Source: Conoideocrella luteorostrata
Taxonomy: Eukaryota > Ascomycota > Sordariomycetes > Hypocreales > Clavicipitaceae
NCBI GenBank assembly: GCA_032433595.1
Contig: JASWJB010000147.1
Span: forward strand, 1 to 64,000
Direction of reading: 5' to 3'
Length of the DNA stretch: 64,000 nucleotides
The notes under the pieces are model-generated. The model did no database searches, had not been told where the DNA came from, and worked only from the letters and a program-made list of their open reading frames with translations. Positions 24,641 through 35,295 of this stretch are shown here, piece after piece. Both the position numbers and the translations under genes were made by a program. Position 1 is the stretch's first letter. The number at the start of each line of letters is the position of its first letter.

Positions 24641-25600
24641 CGTGTCAAGTTGTAAATGGGCGTCTATCGACGTCAGCGAAATCGGAGTATCATTGCGAGA
24701 CTCCCGTCTAGAACCTGTCTTGTCGGAATGAGTCTTGGAGATGTTTGAACGTTTTAACGTTTTACGGTATACCATTGAGGTTAACAGAGCCTACATAGGA
24801 ATGTGCAAATGAGCCATTGTAAACCACTGCAGCACTTCTGCCATCCAAGTCTCGGCGGGGGGGCTAAAACCGAACATACCAACATAGATAATAACATCTT
24901 TATGTTCTACATTCTCTTCTAACAATCGCAGCAGACAAAAGATTGCATAATGTGGCATTAATTGTGTAATCCATCTGATAATCGCAAGACATTCTTGTTT
25001 CAAGAACTGCAGATAATACGCTTTCAAAAGCCAATTCCTCAATTTCTCATTGGGGTTGTAGTCGGGTACGTGAGCCATCAAAAAGCCCGCTCGAAAAGAA
25101 TCGTGGGTTATGGGTAACTCATCTTTATTAGCCCGATATTTCCCAAACATATCGCTTTACCAAGAAAATGTCAGCAAACCAGCGATATGGGCCAAGGAAT
25201 GCCGACCAGCTGGCTTGCCTTTCCGGTATATATCTAGGCGTTTTGGGTGCGTGATATGTCCGAAGGTTTGTACAAGGAGCCTTGAATGTTCTTCTCGGTC
25301 CAAAATAGTCTTCATGGGTAATCTGATGACCTGCTCCAATGGAAAGCGCCACTTGTTGCCCTATCAATGCGGTACTAGACAAGGCACCGCACACGACAAA
25401 GCGGAATGATGTCATGTACATGTCAGTCTTTATCGAAACAAACCCGAGATAGAATATGCATAAGCCCAAATTAATAAGCTTCAAAGCTAATTCAGCATCT
25501 CTTAGCTTCCATAAGTCTCGGGATGAAATGCGGGCACCCCTGAGAAAAATCCTGCGGCGGATTTTGACGTGCAACGTTGCCGTTTATTGAGAGCTTTTCG
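24640..25600 (-). pseudogene. ABCC-type (MRP-like) ABC transporter pseudogene, N-terminal part
   Basis: Minus-strand frames resemble the first third of a fungal ABC-C transporter. WKLRDAELALKLINLGL lies in the TMD0-like region (25574-25128). The linker and first TMD follow: DSFRAGFLMAHVPDYNP, then QLMPHYAIFCLLRLLEE, GMFGFSPPAETWMAEVLQW and AHLHIPM (25150-24791). Next comes an in-frame TAG where the family has an Arg, after which ALLTSMVYRKTLKRSNISKT continues in the same frame before dissolving in stops near 24640. The upstream part carries a frameshift near 25130-25150. No nucleotide-binding domain (Walker A, LSGGQ) occurs anywhere nearby, so at least two thirds of the gene is lost. Confidence 0.65.
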
Positions 25601-26643
25601 AAGTTGAACACTGGCCCTGCAAAAACAAAGCTTCCAAACAGTCATAAATATAATTAACAGCATAGCCGATTTACACTACTTGCTTCTGGAGACAGCCGAT
25701 ACCTAGCCATGGTAACCGGAGCTGTGTGGCTTAGGTTTGACGAGTTTGCAGACACACAGGGGAGCATAACAAGCTATTAAATCATGGACAACTGAACAAA
25801 CACTGGTGGCCGAGAACCTGGCCAGAAGGATATGTTGCTTTTCCATCATATAGATCAGCAAGCATGAGCCTCGCTAACCGTGGCCGTGTATCTTATTTAC
25901 CACACAAAAGTTGCGGCTTGAATGGAGTTGTCGAGTGAATCCTGCTACACGAACCAAGCTGACCGACGCTGACCAACTGCAGTTGGCTCGGGAGGATGCG
26001 CACCCCATTGAGCAACCCACTGACGCAGGAGATCGAATCAGCGTTTGAGAGGCAGCCGCTGCCAGCCATTTCCGCCGGCATAGAAATTTATGGCTTGTTT
26101 AGCCCTGCAAGTAAAGTCATTAAACAATTGAATGCTTGGCCCAATCATAGTCTTAACGTCCAGAGTTGCGACGCCGGACAAGCGAGACGTTGAAATGAGC
26201 ACCAGCAAAACGTCATGAGTTGCGATGGTGACACGAACTTGTGGGGCGGTACCTAGCTAGTTAACAAGACCCTCCTGCGGAGCACGAGAGATGGCTGGTT
26301 ACATCACAGGCAGGAACAATAGCAGCCTAAGTCGGGGAATCTCCGGCCCACCACAGCTTGACTCCAATCACTGAGAGTTATCATTACCTGCCCGCAAGCC
26401 ACTGTAGGTGGAGCTGTTCGGAGGCATCACAGCTTCGTTGACTTCGCATACCAGGCACAGAAACAGTTTTCGGTCAGGAGCAGGTTTATTTTGCATCTGC
26501 AGAGCTGCCGGGGTACGCGAACGTTGTCCTCGAACTCGCCAATTTCTATCTATCCTTTCAACCGCGTCTATCGCAGCCGCTGGCGCGATAGCTGCTCACT
26601 GTCACGCACTGCAAACTGGAAGATGTAATGGAAATCAGATAAC
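25601..26643. other. Intergenic boundary between accessory and core DNA
   Basis: No ORF with recognisable content. This is the last low-information stretch before the continuous run of housekeeping genes, and it holds the upstream region of VPS8. Confidence 0.4.
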
Positions 26644-29600
26644 ATGCCCGATCAAGAAGACCAGTCTCCTGTTGGGGACAATGCCTCGGACGACGATTTG
26701 CCAACCACAACAACGAATACGATACAAGATGCGGACTCTGACACCCCCCACATCGACCAGCAGGAGATGGCCAGTGGCACCGAGCTGAAGAATACCGTCC
26801 ACCGACAAGACGGGCAAGATGACACTTCCGAATTGAGCTCGATAGATGCAAGCTTAGTAGACTCTCTACCTCGTAGGGCAGGAAGCCCCGTGGATTCAGT
26901 GACCTCGGGACGTGGCGACTCCATGCAGGTATGCTGCGCTATCTCAAGATGCACAACTATCGCGGTCCACTAAGGCAATAGGCTAACTTGAACAAAGGGC
27001 TCATACATGTCCTCGCCAGGTAGCAGTGTCTTGCCCTCAGTAGCTTCGCGGCCCGGTTTGATAAGTCCCTCGCCATCGTTCAGACCTTTCGATCAACGGT
27101 TCCAGTCACGCATTTCCTCGTCCTCCAGCACCCCACGAGCATCATCACCTGCATTTTTGTCAGGACACAGCCGAAATGTTTCGCTTAGCTCTAATTTCTT
27201 GTTTGACCAAAACGAAGCTGATACCCCGACGCCTCCGTGGGAAGTCGTGCGATGGACAAGACTAAAGAAGCTAAATGGTCAGGCATTTTCCGAGGCTGGC
27301 CGCCGTAATTTTGGATCTCCAACTTGTCTAGCCGTATCAGCATCGATTGTTTTAGGCACTTCCAAGGGTGTAATTTTAATATTTGATTTCAATCAGAACT
27401 TGAAAATGATTATGGGACCAGGGACGAAGGGTAAGGACCTCTCCATTCAGCTGTAGAGGGAAATATCTTCAATACTTACAGTTTGATATAGCCATTGAAT
27501 CCGGTCCTATCTCTGCAATTGCTATATCTGCCGATCACACTACTGTCGCCGGTGGCCACGCCAACGGCAACATCTTCACATGGGATACTGGTAGAGCTTC
27601 ACGGCCATTTCTCTCCATTCCCCATCTTGACGCAATTCAGGCTGAAAACCGAACAGCGGACGGCCACGTGCACAATGCTGCCGTCATTCACCTTGGCTTT
27701 CTCGGCACTCGACACACAGCTCTCGTCTCAGCTGACGACCGTGGGATGGCATTCTCGCATCTGGCAACCCGAGGCACTGGCGCCTTGGGACGGACCGTGA
27801 AGACCACCAGGATTCTGGGTCGTTATCCGAACGCACCAGCCCCGTCAGGGAAACCTATCAAGCCCAGCACTGTCCTGGCTTTTGCACCGCTGCCGCTTGG
27901 AAACGTAGAGAAAGCAACAGATACGCTGGGGCTTACAGCTATGTTGACACCGTACCTATTGGTGATCGTTTCGACAACCCCAGTTGCTCAAACACAGCAC
28001 AAGTCAGCTCGACCAAAAGATGTCCCTGCGCACAGCGCAATGACTGGCTGTCTTTCATGGTTTCCGGCCGTCAAGTTAAAAACATTGGACGCCAATACAA
28101 ATAGCGATATTTCCAAGGTGAAACTCGCTTACTGCTGGTCAAATGTGCTGACTGTGCTTGAAGTCGAGGAACTCCATGGCGAGGATAAGGACATACCTCC
28201 CTCGCTAAAATTCAAAGCGCGGAGCAGATGGAAGTGCGAAGAGGCTATCGCCGCCGTGCAATGGCTCAGCCGGTCTGTTCTGTGTGTGCTGACTATTTCC
28301 CAACGATTAATTATCCTAGAAGACAGAAGCATGCGCATGACTGAAGCATTCGACTTGCTGCAGAAACATATACATCATACTGATTTGTTTTCCAAACAGC
28401 TGCATACTTTAGTGGAGCAACTTGATGAGGAAGATGTGACTATGCACGGAGTCGTGGCCGATGCATTCTACATGAGCTTCAAAGCCTACAAGGGTAGAAT
28501 GTTTTTACTCGGGTTCAACGAAATTTCCATCGGGGCGCTCTCTAATTGGGCAGATCGTCTTATAGCCATGATGGAGGTGGGCAATTACATCGGTGCCATC
28601 CGCTTAGCAACGTCCTATTATACCGGTGACGCCGATAAACTTACAGTTGGCCTGCCGGAGGACGCTGGATTGCGACATTACATGGTTCAAGACAAAATAA
28701 TGGAGATTATGTCGGCCTCATTAAAGTATGTTTTTACTCAGGGGAAGAACCGCTCAGAAGGCTATGACGCAGACCATCTAAGAGAGCTGGCGGAAACCTG
28801 CTTTGCTGCCTGCCAAGCAGTTGAAGCTCCTGACTTTCTATTTGACGACATGTACGAATGGTATAGCGATGCCGAAGTTGAGGGTCTCTTTTTAGAAACC
28901 CTCGAGCCTTGCATTCTTGATGAAACAATAACAATTGTCCCACCTGTAGTGGTTAAAGATTTAGTCAGCCACTATGTGTCGAAAGGCTGGGAAGACAGGC
29001 TCGAAGAGATGATATGTCATATGCAAACTGCGACTCTCGACCTTGATCAAATCACACTCTTGTGCAAGCAACATAGCCTGTACGATGCATTGACCTATGT
29101 TTGGAACCAGGCCCTTGACGACTATATCACACCTATGATTGATCTTTTGAGCCTTCTAGTGCCGCTCATGATAAATGGGACAAATACAGGCGGTACTACA
29201 GAGGACGACTACCTCGGTGTCAACGCCCTCAAAATCTTTCCGTATCTCTCATATATTCTCACCGGAAGAGTTTATCCTAATGGAGAGTGGATGGATGACC
29301 ACACAGCCGCAAAAGCAAAGGCAGAGATTTACTGGTTTTTCTTTTCCGGCAAAACAATAGAGTGGCCAAAGGGCAGCAAGAAGGAGTTTGTCACACGGCC
29401 AGGGGGCGAATCAGAGCCGGCATTCCCTTATTTGAGGATGGTTCTCAAGTTCAATGCACCAAGCTTTCTGAGCGCCCTCAATGAGGCGTTTGAAGACACG
29501 TTCTTGAATGATTCGTCGGACAAGCATATCAATGGCGGCTCGCGTATGGAAATGCCAGAAGAACAGATTTTCGGCGCGACAATCAATCGCCAATACGTTG

Positions 29601-31477
29601 TGTCTATCCTGCTCGATGTTATGAACCCTAACGATTTCGCTCCGGGGGATACCATCTATCTAGACATGTTCATCGCCCGAAATCTCCCCAAATTCCCCCA
29701 ATATCTACTATTCTCCGGGTCTACTTTGTCCAAAGTCCTTACGGGCCTCTGCAACTATCCCGGGGAGGATCTTGCGGACGACGCACAGCTGAGTGCGGAG
29801 TACCTGCTGTCTGTGTATCAACCGTCAGAGATGCCATCCTTTATGCCCTTGTTCAAGACGGCAGGTTTCTACCGAATACTGAAACGAGTCTTTCGTGTTG
29901 AGCAACAATACGGGAAGCTCATTGCAACCTATTTTGAAGATCCCGAGGACCAAGAATTCGTCTTCGAAGCCATCACAGAATGTCTTCGTCCACAAAAGGG
30001 ACTCGACTCGCGAGAACTACGGGAAATTCAACAGGTCATCGAACAGCACTCTCGAGATTTACTGGAACTTAGCGCTGAACAGACAGCCGACACTCTAGTG
30101 CAACAACCTGCTGCAGTCCACGAGCATATGGTTGAGTCTGCAGCGGACGATAAAGAATTGCAACATGCCTACTTGAGAGCCCTGATCGAGCCGAGCAGAG
30201 CTCCTAACGATGGAGATCGACACGTAGGAAATCAGCGTTTAGTGGAACAATATGTACAACTTATGTGCAAGTTTAATCCTTCGCACGTGTCTGATTTCAT
30301 TAGTACTATGCAACCTGCAGATTTGAGGCTTGAAAAATTGCTCCCAACTATGGAGGAAGCTGGTGTCGTTGATGCCGCCGTGGTTCTCATGGCTCGGGAT
30401 GGCCAGGTCAACCAAGCCATGGATCGTTTGATCAAGCACCTATTTACCCTTGAATCGGCAACGCAAGGTCTTTTAACCGGACACCAAGGCACATTCAACA
30501 ACACAGAACTGGAGTCAGCCGTGATGGAGTTACTAGAAGGTCTGAAGAAGTACGTCCACGTGGGTATTTGGCTCTGCCAAGGACAAACGAAAATGTCGAA
30601 AAAAAATAACGTTGTCAAAAAGGCCAAAGGGCACGCAAAGGACGGTCTCTCTCCTGACGAAGCCTTGTGGCTGAAGCTGATCGACGCTTGCGTGCAACTA
30701 ACAAAGCAACTTTCTCCAATCCTTCACGAGCAAGTGCAAATATCAGCCTTTGATGGAGAGAAATCCCTTACACTACATCGTTCACTTGTTCAGCACACAT
30801 TCACCGCACTTCTCACGGCAACTTCTAGCCAAAATCAAGTGCAGGCCAGTACGAACTTGTTGTCAAACGCAGGGAATAACATGTCATTCTTACGAATCTT
30901 ACGGGCGTTTCTCACCAACGCCGCGGCCTCATCGCCGAATTTGGCTGATCTACGGGGCGTATTAAGTTCCATTTTTGCAGCATACGCGTATGAAGAATCT
31001 ATTTTGCGGCTGTCAAATCGTCTTCTGGAAAGAAGTTTGTTTGTAAATGTAAATCAATCCGTACAGCTGAGGCTGCGTGGTTGGCGTCCGAGAGGATCAA
31101 CATGCGAGGCATGTAGCCGACGGGTCTGGGGACCTGGTGTAGCCGGTGGGTCTGTATTTGAAGCCTGGGAAGACAAGCAAGCGATGGAGGAGGCCGCGCG
31201 AAGAGAACAAAAAGCTCGTTTTGCGGGGAGAGTCATGGGTAGGGTTGGCGAGTCCGACAGCAAAGACAAGGGAAAGAGCCTAGACATTCGTCCAGCCAGC
31301 ATGCTTATCGAGCCGGACGCTGGAACGACAGGCAAAGATACACCCCTGGGGCCTCTTGTTGTCCTGGCCTGCCGACATATTTATCACCAAAGCTGTCTAG
31401 ACTCGCTGCAAGAGAAGCAGGAAACTGGCGGCGCTATTGCACGAGAGCGGGAATATAAGTGCCCCATTGACGGCTGA
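26644..31477 (+). CDS. VPS8: VPS8, CORVET tethering complex subunit
   Basis: Exons 26644-26928, 26998-27430 and 27492-31477 (introns 69 and 61 bp) give 1567 residues. Vps8 is the Rab5-binding subunit of CORVET, which tethers endosomes for fusion. After an acidic and Ser-rich N-terminus comes a WD40/beta-propeller region: LGTSKGVILIFDFNQNLK then, across intron 2, AIESGPISAIAISADHTTVA, GGHANGNIFTWD. A long alpha-solenoid follows. The C-terminus is RING-like: CEACSRRVWG, then LACRHIYHQSC and CPIDG, where the protein ends without a visible eighth metal ligand. The second acceptor was chosen because GATATAG keeps frame and gives the conserved KAIESGPI join; the earlier CAG would bring a stop. The next gene, GPI19, lies about 0.5 kb downstream on the same strand. 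Confidence 0.9.
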
Positions 31478-31970
31478 TAATAGAGAGAATCACGAAATGT
31501 ACCATTAGATGCCTGACGATATTAGCGATGCATTTGGCGGCAGTCTTATTTCACGTGTTCAAGGCGCGCACATTGTGTGCTGGAATATTTTGCATTCTAC
31601 GTGCCCGTGAGCATGTATTCGTAGGAAAGCCTGTTTTCCCGCCATAATCTATGCCGATTATACTTAAGTTCAGATGCACGCCGAGGCGACAGAAAATAAA
31701 TGAGAATATAGAGCGCTCAGCATCATGAAACACAACGTGAAAGTTGAGCACGAATAAATGCGCAGGATGCGGAGTGCGGAGTGTAGTTACTTGTCAGGGA
31801 CAAGTGTTGGCCAGTAGGCATGCCTGCCGAACAGCTCTCCGGAAGCTCCAGCGCGGACGGACAGCCTCCACCTTCAGAATCGTGACGCAACACCATCCAC
31901 ACTCTACGTCCACCCAAAGCTTTCTTTTCTTTTTTCTTTTCTGCGACGACACCAGCATTGTGCATGCATC
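31478..31970. other. Intergenic between VPS8 and GPI19
   Basis: No gene is seen. A pyrimidine-rich stretch (TTTCTTTTCTTTTTTCTTTTC) just before 31971 fits a fungal core promoter/leader for GPI19. Confidence 0.5.
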
Positions 31971-32684
31971 ATGTCAATATCATCCGAAGACGACGAGGAC
32001 TACCTCTCCGACAATCTCTCCTCCGGATCCAGCTCCGATCATGATTCTCCTCCTCGGCCAATATCGCAAAACTACTTCGCGCCTCCCTTCTATGGACGAC
32101 CACCCACGCCTCTCCCGCCCTCCCCATCACTTACATCCCTCTTACGGCCATCTCGTCCTACTACCCCCGACCCATCCGACGATGATAACATCGGGCCCGT
32201 GCCTCGCGCAGCACCAAAGGTCCCCACGTACGAATACTACGGCTTTGTGCTCTATCTCTTCAGCAGCTTGACCTTCTTGATGTACCTGCTCTGGAGCTAC
32301 CTCCCGTCGCCGTTCCTCGAAGCCCTGGGAATATTCTACTACCCCGATCGATGGTGGGCGCTGGCCATACCAGCATTTATTGTCATGCTGCTGTGCTATA
32401 TCTACGTTGCGCTGGCTGCATACAATACGGAGATCCTGACCGTACCGATGAACAGCGTAGAGACGATTGTGGACGGTGCGGGGAAGGCAGCAGTGATAGA
32501 TTCGAAGGGGCGGCTCAAGGGCAGTAGAAAGAAGGAGAGAAAATGTGATAGAAGTGGGAGATTGAGGTGGAGGGAGGTCTGGAATGAGGGGACGGATGCC
32601 GTGATGGACATACCACTCGCGGGAGTCTGTGAGGTTCTGTATGGAGAGGGGAGGGAGGATTATGATGAGGATGATGGGTTCTGA
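31971..32684 (+). CDS. GPI19: PIG-P/GPI19, GPI-GlcNAc transferase subunit
   Basis: A single-exon 237-residue protein. PIG-P is a small ER-membrane subunit of the complex that adds GlcNAc to phosphatidylinositol, the first step of GPI anchor synthesis. The N-terminal 80 residues are acidic, Ser/Pro-rich and probably disordered. The PIG-P domain follows: YEYYGFVLYLFSSLTFLMYL (about 87-106), LWSYLPSPFLEALGIFYYP, then RWWALAIPAFIVMLLCYIYV (second membrane helix, about 125-145) and YNTEILTVP. A basic/acidic C-terminal tail ends the protein. Two helices and the YYP-RWWALAIPA motif are diagnostic. The start is the first ATG after a pyrimidine tract. Confidence 0.9.
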   Translation: MSISSEDDEDYLSDNLSSGSSSDHDSPPRPISQNYFAPPFYGRPPTPLPPSPSLTSLLRPSRPTTPDPSDDDNIGPVPRAAPKVPTYEYYGFVLYLFSSLTFLMYLLWSYLPSPFLEALGIFYYPDRWWALAIPAFIVMLLCYIYVALAAYNTEILTVPMNSVETIVDGAGKAAVIDSKGRLKGSRKKERKCDRSGRLRWREVWNEGTDAVMDIPLAGVCEVLYGEGREDYDEDDGF

Positions 32685-33180
32685 TTTGGGTTGAATGGGT
32701 CAAATAGTTATCACAGAATGGCGTATAAGTCGTGCTTCTCTGGATTGGGATTGTCTGAAAGCAGAGAGAGAGCATGAAGCATTAACATATTTTGGTAATA
32801 CATTTGCATAGCGCGGGATGTTGAATTAGCCGTATGGTCTGCAAACCAAGAGCGGCGCAAATACTGCGGGATGGTTCCTTCGCGTGGGCTTGCCTCTATC
32901 GTCTTCATCATGCTCTAATTCTATTATATGTAATGCAGAGCAGCTAACTTGGTTTCTTGGATTTCTACTTCGTACGGAGCAGACATTGCAGGAGCTGGTC
33001 GCATGGCCCCACGCCACACACCTCCACCCGCAGCCTTGCTGCAAGGCTACCACTCCATTAAAAATTTCAGTGTCAAGCTCCATCGATGCTGGTGCCAAAA
33101 AAAAAAATACCATCGTCCCGCATCGCAGCATCAGATCCGCCGCAGCTCGAGAGATCTTCCCACATGGTGTCTTTGTCATA
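32685..33180. other. Intergenic between GPI19 and ROK1
   Basis: The ROK1 frame stays open upstream to 32884 but has no ATG before 33181 and no family-like sequence, so I treat it as leader. An A-run of about 11 occurs near 33098-33108. Confidence 0.5.
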
Positions 33181-35295
33181 ATGGATATTCTTAAAGTTCT
33201 TTCCCGAGGGACAAAAAAGTCTTTCAAGGGCTCTGCTGCCAAAACTAATGCCGCGGCTCAGCTGCCATCTGCGGGTACAAAGGCGAATCCACAGCTCTAC
33301 CATGATGAGGTCCGTGGAATGAAGCGCAAGCGTGCTGGCGAAGAGACAGAGACCACTGCTGCTGCGGAATTGCCTGTCGTGGATTTCTTTGCCCCCAAGC
33401 AAGAGCCATCAGAGACCAAACACGATGAACGTCAAGCGGCGAAACGAGAACCAAGTCCAGAGCCCTTGCCCGCCAAAAATTTGACAGAGGAAGAATGCCG
33501 ACAATTATTGCGATCCCACCGCCTCAAGATCACGCTGTTGTCCAAACACGAAGAACAGAAGAAAGTGAAGAAGTCGAAGAAGAAGCAGAAGGTGGCTGTT
33601 CTGGAGGAGAAAAAAGATGAGAAGAAGCAGCTGTTCCCACAGCCCTTGGAGTCCTTTGGCCATCTACGGAAGACATACGGTATATCTCGCATTCTCGCGG
33701 AAAACTTGGTGCATCAGGGCTACCGACTCCCCACCGAGGTGCAAATGGGCAGTTTACCTTTGTTGTTACGCCCCGAGCTTGCTTTGGATGGCGTAGGGAA
33801 TCTGGAACATGGCGTGGACTTCCTGGCTGTGGCGCCTACTGGAAGCGGCAAGACGATCAGTTTCCTTATTCCCGCAATTACTAGGATTATAAGGCGACGA
33901 GAACAAGAGGGCTTGGAGGGTGTTCGCGAGCTGGAGGCTGTGATTGTGGCGCCGACGAGGGAGCTGGTTCATCAGATTGTGAATGAGGGCAACAAGATTG
34001 TTGAGGGGACGGGTATCAAGATTGTGGGTATGAAGAAGGCGACGCAGCTGGCCTCTGAGCAGCAGCAGCTTCTTCCGGACGACAGTTCAGAGGACGAGAA
34101 GGACGATGAGAGTGAAGACGAGTCCGAGTCAGAGGACCCGAAACCCAAACCCAGGGTCAAGAGCAAAAAGCCTCACCCCCAGACAAAGACAGATATATTG
34201 GTCACAACTCCGCAGCTACTCCTCAACTTTTTAACGTCTGGCCCTAGTGGCACGCAAAAAGTTCTCCCGACAGTTCGAGATCTGGTTCTCGACGAGGCGG
34301 ATGTATTGCTGGATCCGCTGTTCAAGGAATCAACTCTAGCGTTATGGGCGGCCTGCACCAACGATAACCTGCGAATATCGTTTTGGTCTGCCACTATGGG
34401 CTCAAACATCGAGTCGCTGGTCACTGAGAAGCTTGACCAAAGGGCACAGAATTCAGCGAGCACGCCTAAGCCATTTGTCAGACTGGTCGTTGGACTGAAA
34501 GACACGGCCGTCCCAAACATTGTTCACAAGTTGACATACACGGCAAGCGAGCAAGGAAAACTTCTAGCCCTGCGTCAGCTTTTACATCCCACGAGCAGCG
34601 ATGACTCGGGCCCGCCACTCAGACCCCCGTTCCTAGTCTTTACGCAGACTATTGATCGAGCCACAGCACTGCACGAGGAGCTGAAATACGATATTCCCCT
34701 AGAAGCAGGCGGTCCGGCCAGGATCGCAGCTCTGCATAGCGCTCTCGCCGACTCGGCTCGCTCCACCATCATGCGAAAGTTCCGAGCCGGTGACATCTGG
34801 GTCCTCATCACAACCGACGTTCTTGCCCGTGGAGTAGACTTTGCCGGTGTCAACGGCGTAGTCAACTTTGACGTTCCTGGCTCCGCAGCAGCGTACGTCC
34901 ACCGCGCGGGGCGAACAGGACGAGCAGGCAGAGAGGGCGGCGTCGCCGTCACATTCTACACCAAGGACGACATTCCGTTTGTAAAGACGGTCGCTAACGT
35001 CATTGCCGCGAGTGAGAAGCAGGCAGGCAAGACGGGTGACCAAGCTGGCGTGCAGAAATGGCTGTTGGATGCCCTTCCCAACGTCACCAAGGCGGATAGG
35101 AAGAAGCTCAGGGAGAGGGGTGTGGAGTCTCGACGCAGTGGAAGTGGAAGCAAGGCGAAGATTACGTCCAAGAGCGGCTACGAGCGGACAAAGGAGCATA
35201 ATAAGAAGGGCGCGATGGATGCGAATAAGCGGCGACGGGTGGAGGGCAGACAGAGGGACGAGAGCGATGGTGAATGGGGCGGGTTGGAAGACTAG
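33181..35295 (+). CDS. ROK1: ROK1-type DEAD-box RNA helicase (DDX52)
   Basis: Single exon, 704 residues. Rok1/DDX52 is a nucleolar helicase needed for early 18S rRNA processing and 40S assembly. The start MDILKVLSRGTKKSFKG matches the family N-terminus. Motifs in order: Q-like region (RLPTEVQMGSLPLLL), motif I APTGSGKT, Ia PTRELVHQ, a Glu/Asp/Ser-rich insertion (SSEDEKDDESEDESESED), Ib TTPQLLL, II DEAD, III SAT, IV FVFTQT-like LVFTQTIDRA, V TDVLARGVDF and VI HRAGRTGRAG. A Lys/Arg-rich tail ends the protein. The acidic insertion between Ia and Ib is typical of fungal Rok1. The upstream reading frame has no ATG, so the start is firm. Confidence 0.92.
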   Translation: MDILKVLSRGTKKSFKGSAAKTNAAAQLPSAGTKANPQLYHDEVRGMKRKRAGEETETTAAAELPVVDFFAPKQEPSETKHDERQAAKREPSPEPLPAKNLTEEECRQLLRSHRLKITLLSKHEEQKKVKKSKKKQKVAVLEEKKDEKKQLFPQPLESFGHLRKTYGISRILAENLVHQGYRLPTEVQMGSLPLLLRPELALDGVGNLEHGVDFLAVAPTGSGKTISFLIPAITRIIRRREQEGLEGVRELEAVIVAPTRELVHQIVNEGNKIVEGTGIKIVGMKKATQLASEQQQLLPDDSSEDEKDDESEDESESEDPKPKPRVKSKKPHPQTKTDILVTTPQLLLNFLTSGPSGTQKVLPTVRDLVLDEADVLLDPLFKESTLALWAACTNDNLRISFWSATMGSNIESLVTEKLDQRAQNSASTPKPFVRLVVGLKDTAVPNIVHKLTYTASEQGKLLALRQLLHPTSSDDSGPPLRPPFLVFTQTIDRATALHEELKYDIPLEAGGPARIAALHSALADSARSTIMRKFRAGDIWVLITTDVLARGVDFAGVNGVVNFDVPGSAAAYVHRAGRTGRAGREGGVAVTFYTKDDIPFVKTVANVIAASEKQAGKTGDQAGVQKWLLDALPNVTKADRKKLRERGVESRRSGSGSKAKITSKSGYERTKEHNKKGAMDANKRRRVEGRQRDESDGEWGGLED

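Noticed and set aside
32884..33180. In-frame upstream extension of ROK1
   Set aside because: No ATG before 33181, composition is not helicase-like or presequence-like, and MDILKVLSRG is the expected family start.
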